Source: Paenibacillus sp. V4I3
GTDB taxonomy: Bacteria > Bacillota > Bacilli > Paenibacillales > NBRC-103111
Reading direction: 5' to 3'
DNA: 64,000 bases
NCBI RefSeq assembly: GCF_030817215.1
Contig: NZ_JAUSZA010000001.1
Location: 4,004,501 to 4,068,500 of the forward strand
Below the pieces are notes generated by a model. It searched no databases. It worked only from the letters and a program-made list of their open reading frames with translations, and was not told where the DNA came from. Shown in pieces: positions 34,698 through 43,248 of the stretch. The position numbers and the translations under genes are program-made. The first letter of the stretch is position 1, and every line of letters starts with the position of its first letter.

Positions 34698-35552
34698 ATG
34701 GAACTGACTTACATAGAGAAAATTAAAGAAGCAGCGAGCTTTATTGAGCAGCGTTTAGGCAGTGTTAAGCCAGTTATCGGATTAGTTTTGGGATCAGGAT
34801 TGGGAGACATGGCTAATCAGGTTGAGCAGCCCATAGCAATCGATTATAGTGAGGTTCCTCATTTTCCCGTTTCAACTGTTGAAGGACATGAAGGTCGTTT
34901 TGTTGCAGGTACACTAGAAGGTAAGCAAGTCATCGTAATGCAGGGGCGTTTTCATTATTATGAAGGCTACGATATGAAAAAAGTTGTATTTCCTGTTTAC
35001 GTTATGAAAGCCATTGGCGTTCAAACGGTTGTGATGACGAACGCGGCAGGCGGCATGAATCGAGATTTTAAAGCAGGAGATCTAATGGTCATTAGCGACC
35101 ATCTGAACATGACGGGAGATAACCCGCTTATCGGGCCTAACCATTCTGAGCTCGGTGTTCGTTTCCCGGACATGTCGGAAGCGTACAACCGCGAATACCG
35201 CAAGCTGGCTCATGCGCTGGCACAAACGGTCGTAGGAGAAGATGGCGTGCCGCTGAAGCTGCAGGAAGGGGTCTATGCGGGGATTACAGGACCGACCTAC
35301 TGTACGCCAGCTGAACTTACGATGTTAGCCCGTATCGGTGGCGACGCGATTGGCATGTCTACGGTGGGAGAAGTTATTGCAGCGCGTCATACAGGTCTTA
35401 AGGTATTAGGGATTTCGTGTATTACCGATATGGCGATAGGTGAAGAACTTGAACCATTGACGCATGAGCAGGTTGTGGCTGTAGCCAATCGGACGAAACC
35501 GAAGTTCATTGCTCTTGTTAAGGCCTTTGTTCGCGAGGTCCGTCTGGGATAA
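34698..35552 (+). CDS. Second purine-nucleoside phosphorylase-like enzyme with altered base pocket
   Basis: 284 residues, clearly homologous along its whole length to the preceding PNP (LVLGSGLGDMAN, GRFHYYEGY, TNAAGGMNR and ARHTGLKVLGISC are conserved). At the purine-reading positions it has Cys instead of Glu (GPTYCTPAEL) and Asp instead of Asn (SCITDMAIG). The STVPEVI motif has become STVGEVI. Human MTA phosphorylase carries Ser and Asp at these two sites, so a shift toward 6-aminopurine nucleosides (adenosine or methylthioadenosine) is a reasonable inference. AGAAGAGGAGAAC precedes the ATG. It is cotranscribed with its paralogue. Confidence 0.88.
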   Translation: MELTYIEKIKEAASFIEQRLGSVKPVIGLVLGSGLGDMANQVEQPIAIDYSEVPHFPVSTVEGHEGRFVAGTLEGKQVIVMQGRFHYYEGYDMKKVVFPVYVMKAIGVQTVVMTNAAGGMNRDFKAGDLMVISDHLNMTGDNPLIGPNHSELGVRFPDMSEAYNREYRKLAHALAQTVVGEDGVPLKLQEGVYAGITGPTYCTPAELTMLARIGGDAIGMSTVGEVIAARHTGLKVLGISCITDMAIGEELEPLTHEQVVAVANRTKPKFIALVKAFVREVRLG

Positions 35553-35704
35553 TTTGGCTATATTTTTTATGAACTTTTAATGAATATAAGATCCTGTAGA
35601 CCTATGAATTCAGATGAAGTCATGCTAAAATATAGTTAATTAGAACTATATTAGAGGGTGCAGTAGATACGGATACCCCTTCCATAACAAGGATGTGATG
35701 GAGC

Positions 35705-36142
35705 ATGTCAGTCCAACAATTAATGGTCGCTAACTGTCCTAGATGCGGGAAAGTGTTCCAGAAAAATTTGCGAAATCAATGTTCAGATTGCAGCAGCACC
35801 ATGGATTCCATGCTCACGAGCAGTCTTGAATTTCTACGTAAAAATCATCGCTCAACGAATACGCAATTCAGCGAAGCGACAGGTGTTTCACACGAGCAAA
35901 TGCATACTTGGATCAAAGAGGGAAAGCTGCTGCTATCAGATTATCCAAATTTGAACTATCCTTGTGCTTCTTGCTCGAAACCTATTCGTGGGCAAAAACT
36001 GTGCCCGGATTGCGCGTACCGAATAAATCGGGATATTAGAGAATTGAAAGAGAAAGGCCGATCTTTTCAACCACTTCTTAGAGAAAAACAAACAGCATCT
36101 GCTGGAGGTTTCCAAATACGTGAACGACTTAGTGGTGTGTAA
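35705..36142 (+). CDS. YvyF-like flagellar-operon zinc-ribbon protein (TIGR03826)
   Basis: 145 residues with an N-terminal zinc ribbon (ANCPRCGKVF ... NQCSDC) and a second Cys cluster (YPCASCSKPI ... KLCPDC). Between them is a helix-turn-helix-like centre (TGVSHEQMHTWIKEGKLLL). This is the architecture of YvyF, normally encoded between comF and flgM and suspected to regulate flagellar genes. Here it sits alone between nucleoside-salvage genes. The ATG follows a weak AAGGATGTGATGGAGC. Its role at this locus is unknown. Confidence 0.75.
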   Translation: MSVQQLMVANCPRCGKVFQKNLRNQCSDCSSTMDSMLTSSLEFLRKNHRSTNTQFSEATGVSHEQMHTWIKEGKLLLSDYPNLNYPCASCSKPIRGQKLCPDCAYRINRDIRELKEKGRSFQPLLREKQTASAGGFQIRERLSGV

Positions 36143-36172
36143 TATATAACAAAATGGGCAATAGTAATGGTG

Positions 36173-36199
36173 ATATCCCCCGCTAAGGGGGATGTTTTT
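36173..36199 (+). terminator. Terminator after the YvyF-like gene
   Basis: ATCCCCCGCTAAGGGGGAT followed by GTTTTT. Confidence 0.85.
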
Positions 36200-36321
36200 A
36201 CGAAAGTCTCATTCACAATTTCGTCACAAAATATTCAAGGATTCGCCACTGACTATGTATGGGATTGTCTTAAGATGTTAGGTAGAATAGATGAAGTGAA
36301 CACATTATGAGGGGGATATGC

Positions 36322-36705
36322 ATGCAAAAGTGGATTTTCTTTGTGTTATTTATACTTGCGGGCGCATTGGGGCTGGGAGTCCTCTTTCAAGATATTTCTG
36401 ACCGCCAAGTGGCTAAGGAAGCAGAGGCTGCCGCTGGCAAAAGTCAACAGCTTAAAATTGTAGCTTCTAACTGGCAGTTCGATTCAGCGGATTATACGAT
36501 TAAAAGTGGAGAGCCTACGAAAGTTTCCTTGTCTTTAAAAGAAGGCGTTCATGCGATTGAAATTCCAGGGTTGGATATTAAGCTGGATAAAGAAAACCCG
36601 TCGAAACAAGTAACTTTTGACAAACCAGGTACATATGAAATTATTTGTGTCCTTCCATGTGGTGAAGGTCATGCCAAAATGAAATCCAAATTAGTTGTTT
36701 CTTAA
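36322..36705 (+). CDS. Membrane-anchored cupredoxin with a CuA-type motif (CoxII-like)
   Basis: 127 residues: a signal-anchor helix (about 4-22), then one cupredoxin domain. The C-terminal loop CVLPCGEGHAKM fits Cx3Cx3Hx2M, the CuA motif of cytochrome oxidase subunit II, and the earlier His is in EGVHAIEIPGLDIK. Unlike CoxII it lacks the second membrane helix and no other oxidase subunit is nearby. It may be an electron carrier or copper chaperone facing outside the membrane. The ATG 36322 follows GAGGGGGATATG. It is flanked by terminators, so it is a single-gene unit. Confidence 0.78.
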   Translation: MQKWIFFVLFILAGALGLGVLFQDISDRQVAKEAEAAAGKSQQLKIVASNWQFDSADYTIKSGEPTKVSLSLKEGVHAIEIPGLDIKLDKENPSKQVTFDKPGTYEIICVLPCGEGHAKMKSKLVVS

Positions 36706-36723
36706 TAAAAAATGTTAGTATCA

Positions 36724-36752
36724 GAGGGGGCTCATGCAGCTCCCTTTTTTTC
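36724..36752 (+). terminator. Terminator after the cupredoxin gene
   Basis: AGGGGGCT...AGCTCCCT stem followed by a T run. Confidence 0.78.
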
Positions 36753-36824
36753 GATTTTGAAGAGTATGCTTACCATGCTAATTATCTAACGAAAACTCTT
36801 AGGTAATCTTAAGGAGGAATGCAA

Positions 36825-38126
36825 ATGAGAATGGTTGATTTAATCCATAAGAAACGTTCTGGTGAAGTGCTTAGCGAGCAGGAAATTACGTATATCGTTA
36901 ACGGATATACACATGATGATATTCCGGATTATCAAATGTCGGCTTTACTGATGGCTATTTTCTTCAATGGGATGACAAGTGAAGAGATCTCTGCCCTCAC
37001 GCTAGCTATGGCAGGATCGGGAGAAATGATTGATTTATCGGAGATTGCTGGGATTAAAGTGGATAAACACTCAACAGGCGGGGTTGGGGACAAAATAAGC
37101 TTAATCGTTGGACCTATTGTGGCTTCGCTTGGAATTCCTGTTGCCAAAATGTCTGGCAGAGGATTAGGACATACGGGTGGTACGGTAGATAAGCTGGAGT
37201 CGATTCCAGGCTTTCAGATTGAATTGTCTAAAGAAGATTTTATTCATGCCGTGAATACAAATAAAATTGCCATCGTTGGCCAGAGTGGTAACTTAGCTCC
37301 TGCTGACAAGAAGATGTATGCACTTCGTGACGTAACAGCAACGGTAGATTCGATTCCCTTAATCGCTAGCTCAATTATGAGCAAGAAGATTGCTTCAGGA
37401 GCAGATGCCATCGTGTTGGACGTGAAAATCGGTTCAGGCGCTTTCATGAAAACAGTGGACGATGCAAGAGCTCTTGCTCGTACGATGGTCGATATCGGAA
37501 CGCAATTGAAGCGGAACACGATTGCCATGATTACAGACATGGAACAGCCGCTCGGACGTGAAATCGGAAATGCAAATGAGATTCGTGAATCTATTGAAGT
37601 GCTCCGCGGTACCGGTGATAAGGAACTGACTGAGGTAGCCATCTCGGTTGCAGCCTACATGTCGCTGCTGGGGAAGGTGTTTGAGAGCTTCGAGGAGGCT
37701 CAGGCGGCTGTCCGCGATATTGTCTTGAATGGAAAGGCGTTAGAGACGTTCAAACGCTTCATAGCAAGCCAGGGCGGCGATCCGAATGTGGTAGACCAAC
37801 CTGAGCTCCTTCCGACGGCAGCTTATCATTTCGAAGTGATGGCTGAGAAAGATGGTTTTATCAATCAGATCAATGCGGAACAAATCGGCATTGCCGCGAT
37901 GCTGCTTGGTGCTGGTCGAGCGAAGAAGGAAGATCAGATTGATTATGCAGTGGGTCTTACTTTGAATAAGAAAATCGGTGACAAGGTTCAGATTGGGGAA
38001 TCCATATGTACCATTCATGCGAATCAACAGGATGTGAAGGCAGTCGAGACCATGATTCAAGGGGCCTATCGCGTTGAGAATAGCAAGCCTGCTCCTGTTC
38101 AATTAATTTATGATGTCATTGTTTAA
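36825..38126 (+). CDS. pdp: Pyrimidine-nucleoside phosphorylase
   Basis: 433 residues. It cleaves uridine and thymidine (and often deoxyuridine) with phosphate. The family signature KHSTGGVGDKISLIVGPIVA lies near 80 and SGRGLGHTGGTVDKLESIPG near 110; KIGSGAFMKT near 190 is also conserved. Of three closely spaced ATGs (36819, 36825, 36831), 36825 has the right seven-base distance from AAGGAGG at 36811-36817 and gives MRMVDLIHKKR, the usual start. With deoB and the PNPs it forms the local salvage set. Confidence 0.94.
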   Translation: MRMVDLIHKKRSGEVLSEQEITYIVNGYTHDDIPDYQMSALLMAIFFNGMTSEEISALTLAMAGSGEMIDLSEIAGIKVDKHSTGGVGDKISLIVGPIVASLGIPVAKMSGRGLGHTGGTVDKLESIPGFQIELSKEDFIHAVNTNKIAIVGQSGNLAPADKKMYALRDVTATVDSIPLIASSIMSKKIASGADAIVLDVKIGSGAFMKTVDDARALARTMVDIGTQLKRNTIAMITDMEQPLGREIGNANEIRESIEVLRGTGDKELTEVAISVAAYMSLLGKVFESFEEAQAAVRDIVLNGKALETFKRFIASQGGDPNVVDQPELLPTAAYHFEVMAEKDGFINQINAEQIGIAAMLLGAGRAKKEDQIDYAVGLTLNKKIGDKVQIGESICTIHANQQDVKAVETMIQGAYRVENSKPAPVQLIYDVIV

Positions 38127-38152
38127 TGCCAAATAATCGCCCAAGCACTTTC

Positions 38153-38176
38153 CACATGGAAAGTGCCTTTTTTATT
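38153..38176 (+). terminator. Terminator after pdp
   Basis: GCACTTTCCACATGGAAAGTGC (9-bp stem) followed by CTTTTTT. Confidence 0.92.
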
Positions 38177-38286
38177 TTCTTCCTCTTGGAATATTTTGTG
38201 CGGAAATCGTCAAGACTGATTAGCAGTCATTCAAGCTGCAAGTGTCAGGCTTTCACTTCATACATCACAGGAGGGGTACAATTGCT

Positions 38287-39462
38287 ATGCGAAAAAAAGG
38301 GCTAATAAGTTTAATCTGTTTACAGCTATGTTTGATGCTGTTCATACCGGCCGCATTTGCGGAAGAGAAGAAGGCGCCATCCGTCGATTTGACACCGAAT
38401 GCACAGTCCGCTGTGTTAATGGATGCAGATACGGGCACGGTCATTGCCGAAAAGAATAAGGATGCAAAGCTTCCTCCAGCCAGTATTACGAAAATAATGA
38501 CGATGCTGCTCATTATGGAAGCTGTCGACAAAGGCAACATTAAAATGGATGAAAAGGTTAAGGTCAGTGAATACGCGGCTTCCATGGGTGGATCGCAAAT
38601 TTTCCTTGAGCCTGGCGAAGAGATGACCGTAGAGGAAATGTTGAAGGGGATTGCCATGGCTTCCGGCAACGATGCATCTGTGGCAATGGCTGAGAAAATC
38701 GCAGGCTCGGAAGAGAATTTTGTGCAAATGATGAACGACCGTGCACAGCAGTTAGGTATGAATAATACCCATTTTTCAAACTGCAACGGACTGCCTGTAG
38801 CCAATCATTATACAACTGCGAATGATATCGCCATCATGTCGAGAGAACTGCTCAAGCATGAGGTAATCACTAAATTTACAGGTGCCTATCAAGACTATCT
38901 ACGAAAAGAAACGGCAAATCCATTCTGGCTCGTGAATACGAACAAGTTGGTACGCTTCTACAACGGTGCGGATGGTCTGAAAACGGGATACACAAGCGAA
39001 GCGAAATTCTGCTTATCTGCAACAGCCAAACGGGAAAATTTACGCGTCGTTGCCGTGGTGCTTGGTGAACCGAATACAAAAACACGGAATGCCGAAGTAA
39101 CGAAGCTGTTTGATTACGCTTTTGCGCAATTTACGAACTATCCTTTGTTTAAGTCAGGCGACAGTCTTGGAAATTTTACGATTAATAAAGGCCAGGTTTC
39201 GACAGTACCGTTAGTCGCGAAGCAAAATTATAGTATTTTAATGAAAAAGGGTTCCGTGACTGGGGAGATTCGACATGAACTGAAACTCGATCCAAACATA
39301 AAAGCACCGATTGTTCTGGGGCAACCTATCGGTAGAATTATTGTATACAATGGAGATAATTTGCTTGCTGAATACCCGCTCGAGTCTCCTGTTGCCGTAG
39401 ATAAAGCGTCATGGTGGAAGTTATTTAAGCGAACCACATCGAATCTGTTTCATACGGATTAA
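38287..39462 (+). CDS. dacF: D-alanyl-D-alanine carboxypeptidase DacF (S11, sporulation-associated)
   Basis: 391 residues with a signal peptide (cleavage near AFAEEKK, about 24). The low-molecular-weight PBP active site is PASITKIMT (SxxK near 64), ASGNDASVAM (SxN near 124) and DGLKTGYTS (KTG near 231). The C-terminal beta domain and amphipathic end (SWWKLFKRTTSNLF) would attach it to the membrane. DacF adjusts spore peptidoglycan cross-linking. The ATG 38287 follows CAGGAGGGG. It directly precedes spoIIA, as in B. subtilis, where it is a sigma-F gene. Confidence 0.92.
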   Translation: MRKKGLISLICLQLCLMLFIPAAFAEEKKAPSVDLTPNAQSAVLMDADTGTVIAEKNKDAKLPPASITKIMTMLLIMEAVDKGNIKMDEKVKVSEYAASMGGSQIFLEPGEEMTVEEMLKGIAMASGNDASVAMAEKIAGSEENFVQMMNDRAQQLGMNNTHFSNCNGLPVANHYTTANDIAIMSRELLKHEVITKFTGAYQDYLRKETANPFWLVNTNKLVRFYNGADGLKTGYTSEAKFCLSATAKRENLRVVAVVLGEPNTKTRNAEVTKLFDYAFAQFTNYPLFKSGDSLGNFTINKGQVSTVPLVAKQNYSILMKKGSVTGEIRHELKLDPNIKAPIVLGQPIGRIIVYNGDNLLAEYPLESPVAVDKASWWKLFKRTTSNLFHTD

Positions 39463-39484
39463 TGGTGAGAATTCGCGAATAAGC

Positions 39485-39524
39485 GCAGTTTTCTTCTAGT
39501 TTTAGCAGTTTTCTTCTAGTTTTG
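39485..39524 (+). repeat. Two adjacent 20-bp direct repeats
   Basis: GCAGTTTTCTTCTAGTTTTA is followed immediately by GCAGTTTTCTTCTAGTTTTG. They lie between dacF and spoIIAA, just upstream of a possible sigma-H promoter (AGGAGTTT 39534-39541, GTAGAAA 39553-39559). Confidence 0.8.
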
Positions 39525-39574
39525 TCGGGGTGCAGGAGTTTCCATCTCAGTTGTAGAAACTTAAGTTTCATGAC

Positions 39575-39603
39575 GGGATCTTTGAGTGAGCTCAAAGTCT
39601 CTC
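39575..39603 (+). repeat. Family B leader hairpin upstream of spoIIAA
   Basis: GGGATCTTTGAG...CTCAAAGTCTCTC forms a stem-loop 18 bases before the spoIIAA start, just upstream of its AGAGGAG ribosome site. Same arms as at 14664-14691 and 54597-54661. Confidence 0.75.
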
Positions 39604-39620
39604 AGCTGAGAGGAGTGAAC

Positions 39621-39977
39621 ATGTTGAGCCTGCAAATTGAATTCGAGCAAGGCCGAAGAGCTCTAATTGTTAGATTGAAAGGCGAGCTGGATCATCACAC
39701 AGCCGATGTTGTGAAGGCGAGGATGGAGGAAGCGATTGCCAAAGAGCATACGCGCCATTTAATCCTTAGTTTGAAGGATCTATCCTTCATGGACAGCTCG
39801 GGTCTAGGCGTCATTCTCGGCCGCTATAAGCAGATTACGAGTAAAGGCGGCAAAATGGTCGTTTGTGATGTTGCTCCTGCTGTCTACCGCTTGTTCGAGC
39901 TTTCTGGAATGTTCAAGATTGTATCTATACAGGACAACGAACGCAATGCAATGTCCAGTTTGGAGGTTGCATTATGA
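39621..39977 (+). CDS. spoIIAA: Anti-sigma F factor antagonist SpoIIAA
   Basis: A 118-residue STAS-domain protein. Its dephosphorylated form binds SpoIIAB and frees sigma F in the forespore. The phosphorylated serine is in [14 protein letters not shown] (near 57). The ATG 39621 follows AGAGGAGTGAAC. The family B hairpin and possible sigma-H promoter lie in its leader. It overlaps spoIIAB by four bases. Confidence 0.96.
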   Translation: MLSLQIEFEQGRRALIVRLKGELDHHTADVVKARMEEAIAKEHTRHLILSLKDLSFMDSSGLGVILGRYKQITSKGGKMVVCDVAPAVYRLFELSGMFKIVSIQDNERNAMSSLEVAL

Positions 39978-40420
39978 GTGAACATAATTTTATGACACTA
40001 GAGTTTGCTAGTCGTTCTGAGAATGAAGCTTTTGCTCGTGTAGCCGTTGCTGCTTTCGTCTCTCAATTGGATCCTACGCTGAATGAATTGACCGACATCA
40101 AGACGGTTGTTTCTGAAGCGGTAACAAATTCGATTATTCATGGTTATAACAATCGAACAGATGGCGTTATCATCATTTCGACGCAAATTGATGATGATGT
40201 GGTTCGGATTACGATCGAAGACAAGGGCTCAGGTATTGCTGATTTAGAACAAGCGAAACAGCCACTATATACATCCAAACCAGAGTTGGAACGCTCTGGC
40301 ATGGGTTTCACGATTATGGAAAATTTCATGGACGAAGTAGAAGTTGTGACGGCCGTCGGAATCGGAACCAAAATAAACATGTTGAAGCGAATTGAATCTA
40401 AAAAAGCTTTATACAATTAG
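39974..40420 (+). CDS. spoIIAB: Anti-sigma F factor / serine kinase SpoIIAB
   Basis: A 148-residue GHKL-fold kinase. It holds sigma F inactive and phosphorylates SpoIIAA. ATP-lid motifs: [15 protein letters not shown] (N box near 45), [13 protein letters not shown] (near 79) and [14 protein letters not shown] (near 106). ATGA overlap with spoIIAA gives the coupled translation usual for this pair. Followed after 11 bases by sigF. Confidence 0.96.
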   Translation: MSEHNFMTLEFASRSENEAFARVAVAAFVSQLDPTLNELTDIKTVVSEAVTNSIIHGYNNRTDGVIIISTQIDDDVVRITIEDKGSGIADLEQAKQPLYTSKPELERSGMGFTIMENFMDEVEVVTAVGIGTKINMLKRIESKKALYN

Positions 40421-40431
40421 GGGTTTGATCT

Positions 40432-41187
40432 ATGGATGTCGATCTGAAACATGCTTCTCATAGTTATTTAGACGATTCGGAAGTCAAACGGTTAATCGCC
40501 CTCAGCCAATCCGGAGATGGACTCGCCAGAGAAACACTTGTCAGCTGCAATATCCGTTTGGTTTGGTCTGTAGTTCAACGTTTTTTGAACCGGGGATACG
40601 AAGCCGAAGACTTGTTCCAGATCGGTTGTATCGGACTGCTCAAGTCCGTTGACAAATTCGATCTATCTTATGATGTGAAGTTTTCAACCTATGCGGTACC
40701 GATGATAATCGGTGAAATTCAACGTTTTCTTCGCGATGACGGAACACTTAAAGTAAGCCGTTCCCTCAAAGAATTGGCGAATAAGATTCGCAAGACGAAG
40801 GACGAGCTGTCGAAGCGGCTTGGCAGATTGCCTACGATCAAAGAGGTCGCAGAGGAGCTTATGATAACAGCAGAGGAAGTTGTTTTCGCGCAAGAGGCGA
40901 ATAAACCTCTCTCTTCTATCCATGAGACCGTCTTTGAGAATGATGGTGATCCTATCACACTAATGGATCAAATCTCGGATGAGTCTGGCGAGAAATGGTT
41001 CGAGAAGCTTGCGCTGAATGAAGCCATTGGGACGCTGTCGGAGCGAGAACGGCTCATTGTTTATCTCCGTTATTTCCGGGATCAAACACAATCCGAGGTT
41101 GCAAGCAGGCTAGGTATTTCCCAAGTGCAGGTATCACGATTGGAAAAGAAAATATTGCAATCGATTAAAGATCAGATTGCTCAATAA
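40432..41187 (+). CDS. sigF: RNA polymerase sigma-F factor
   Basis: 251 residues, the first forespore-specific sigma factor. Region 2 (NIRLVWSVVQRFLNRGYEAE, DLFQIGCIGLLKSVDKF), region 3 (RSLKELANKIRKTKDELSKR) and region 4 (SEVASRLGISQVQVSRLEKK) are all present and complete. GGGGTTTGATCT precedes the ATG. A perfect palindrome terminator ends the operon. Confidence 0.96.
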   Translation: MDVDLKHASHSYLDDSEVKRLIALSQSGDGLARETLVSCNIRLVWSVVQRFLNRGYEAEDLFQIGCIGLLKSVDKFDLSYDVKFSTYAVPMIIGEIQRFLRDDGTLKVSRSLKELANKIRKTKDELSKRLGRLPTIKEVAEELMITAEEVVFAQEANKPLSSIHETVFENDGDPITLMDQISDESGEKWFEKLALNEAIGTLSERERLIVYLRYFRDQTQSEVASRLGISQVQVSRLEKKILQSIKDQIAQ

Positions 41188-41200
41188 CAGGTTTTTGATA

Positions 41201-41233
41201 AATAACCGTTCCTCCTAGGAGGAACGGTTATTT
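41201..41233. terminator. Terminator of the spoIIA operon
   Basis: AATAACCGTTCCTCC and GGAGGAACGGTTATT pair perfectly (15 bp) around TAG-like bases, followed by TATCT. Confidence 0.9.
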
Positions 41234-41344
41234 ATCTATGTAGAGACATAGGCTCAATTTGTGTATAATAAAAACTGCAAATAACGGTCCCGGCTTTTCT
41301 GAGAGGGAAAAGTCAACAAAATTAACATAGGAGTGTGTATTTTT

Positions 41345-42778
41345 TTGATTTATAGCAAATGGAAGGATTCATGGTTTTTTAATACTCGTAAGGATGTATT
41401 ATCCGGTATAACGGTTGCCTTAGCTTTAATTCCCGAAGCCATTGCGTTCTCTATTCTAGCAGGTGTAGATCCTATGGTTGGCTTGTATGCTTCTTTCATT
41501 ATTGCCATAGTAATATCATTCACAGGTGGTCGGATGGGGATGATTTCAGCGGCTACAGGTGCGATGGCCTCTCTAATGGGTCCTTTAGTTGCGAAATATG
41601 GGATTGAATATTTGTTTGCGGCCAGCATTTTGACTGGTGTTATTCAATATGTGATGGGTGTTTTGAAATTCGGCAAATTCATTACGTTTATTCCGAACTC
41701 TGTCATTGTTGGGTTTGTTAATGCACTCGCCATTATTATTTTCATGGCTCAACTTACGAATTTCAACGGGGCAAGCTGGCAGATGTATGCCATGGTAGCT
41801 GGCACTTTGGCTATTATTTATTTGCTGCCTTTGATCACGAAAGCCATACCTTCTGCTTTGGTTGCCATTATCGTGATGACGATTTTGTCTATGAACTTAC
41901 AGCTGGATATACGAACAGTTGGTGATATGGGTGAAATTACACAGACCTTGCCTTTCTTCCATATTCCTGACTTAACTTTAACTCTTCAAGCAATTGGATA
42001 TATATTTCCTATTTCCTTGGCATTAGCAGTTGTAGGTATGACAGAATCCCTCATGACAGCTACGATTGTAGATGAAATGACTGAAACGAAAAGTGATAAA
42101 AATAAAGAGGTAAGAGGGCAGGGCATAGCGAATATTGTGTCTGGCTTTTTCGGTGGAATGGCAGGTTGTGCCATGATAGGTCAAACGGTCATAAACGTGA
42201 AATCGGGTGGTCGATCCCGACTATCTACCTTTGTTTCGGGAGTTTTCCTACTGTTCTTAATCATGGTATTAGGTAATGTGGTCAAGCAAATTCCAATGGC
42301 CGCGCTAGTAGGTGTAATGTTTATGGTATCCGTGGGCACATTTGATTGGCACTCGCTTAGAACCTTAGTCAAAATTCCGCGAAGTGACGCGCTAGTCATG
42401 ATCATTACAGTAGCCATCGTTGTAACAACTTCCAATTTAGCAATTGGCGTATTATCAGGCGTTACGTTAAGTGCAGTGATATTTGGTTGGAGATCGGCCA
42501 AAATTAAGGCGCATATATCAAACGACAAAAATGGCGCAAAAATATATCGCATTTCTGGCCAGCTGTTTTTTGGAACAATGGCACATTTTATTGATTTATT
42601 TGATTATAAGAGTGACCCAGATATGATTACGATTGATTTCAGCTCGTCACATGTTTGGGATCATTCCGCGGTGACAGCTATAACTAAAACCATTTCAAAA
42701 TATGAGCAATTGGATAAAAAAGTCATCTGTATTGGTTTGAACGAGGAAAGTAAATTAATGTTCGAACAAGTCAGATAG
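41345..42778 (+). CDS. SulP-family anion transporter with STAS domain
   Basis: 477 residues: about ten to twelve membrane segments (about 18-390) with the SulP start TVALALIPEAIAFSILAGVD, then a C-terminal cytoplasmic STAS domain (about 400-477, MITIDFSSSHVWDHSAVTAI). It probably moves sulfate, bicarbonate or another small anion; the substrate cannot be read. TTG 41345 is chosen because AGGAG at 41329-41333 overlaps the alternative GTG at 41333. It interrupts the usual sigF-spoVA adjacency. A terminator follows. Confidence 0.88.
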   Translation: MIYSKWKDSWFFNTRKDVLSGITVALALIPEAIAFSILAGVDPMVGLYASFIIAIVISFTGGRMGMISAATGAMASLMGPLVAKYGIEYLFAASILTGVIQYVMGVLKFGKFITFIPNSVIVGFVNALAIIIFMAQLTNFNGASWQMYAMVAGTLAIIYLLPLITKAIPSALVAIIVMTILSMNLQLDIRTVGDMGEITQTLPFFHIPDLTLTLQAIGYIFPISLALAVVGMTESLMTATIVDEMTETKSDKNKEVRGQGIANIVSGFFGGMAGCAMIGQTVINVKSGGRSRLSTFVSGVFLLFLIMVLGNVVKQIPMAALVGVMFMVSVGTFDWHSLRTLVKIPRSDALVMIITVAIVVTTSNLAIGVLSGVTLSAVIFGWRSAKIKAHISNDKNGAKIYRISGQLFFGTMAHFIDLFDYKSDPDMITIDFSSSHVWDHSAVTAITKTISKYEQLDKKVICIGLNEESKLMFEQVR

Positions 42779-42788
42779 TCCGTACCGC

Positions 42789-42845
42789 ATAAAAAAGAGC
42801 CGCTGATTACCCCAATTCTTCACTGGGTAGTTTGCGGCTTTTTGT
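42789..42845. terminator. Terminator between sulP and the DUF378 gene
   Basis: AAAAAGAGCCGC...GCGGCTTTTTG with an inner TTACCC/GGGTAG pairing; usable from both sides of the convergent pair. Confidence 0.85.
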
Positions 42846-42860
42846 GAAACGCGAACATGT

Positions 42861-43070
42861 TTATCGGGCAGAGTGCCTGTCGTCTGAATAAAATCTCACG
42901 CAGTAAATTCCGCATAAGCCCACTACCGTATAAATGATGCGGCTTAGACCGGAAGATTCACGATGAGAATCTCCTCCCAATAAAGCAGAAACTAAATCCC
43001 ACTCGAAAAGCCCAACCAAGAGCCAATTCAGCGCACCAATAATGACTAGTGTTAACGCGAATTTTGCCAT
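42861..43070 (-). CDS. DUF378 family small membrane protein
   Basis: 69 residues with two hydrophobic segments. The opening LTLVIIGALNWLLVGLFEWD (ALNWxLVG) is the DUF378 signature, as in YuzA. Function is unknown. AGAAGGTGATAAC precedes the ATG. It is divergent from spoVAA. Confidence 0.85.
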   Translation of the reverse strand: MAKFALTLVIIGALNWLLVGLFEWDLVSALLGGDSHRESSGLSRIIYTVVGLCGIYCVRFYSDDRHSAR

Positions 43071-43248
43071 GTTATCACCTTCTTTATATGGAATAAGTTA
43101 TCGTTATTCGATCTTACTATGCCATATAGATGGTGACATTATTCCTGGAGAATTTACCATCTTATAAGGTGTTTATGGGAAGGAAAGATTTTGCATACTA
43201 CTCCTATACATGGATGATTCACCGTAAAGCTCTGAGGGGAGTGAAACC

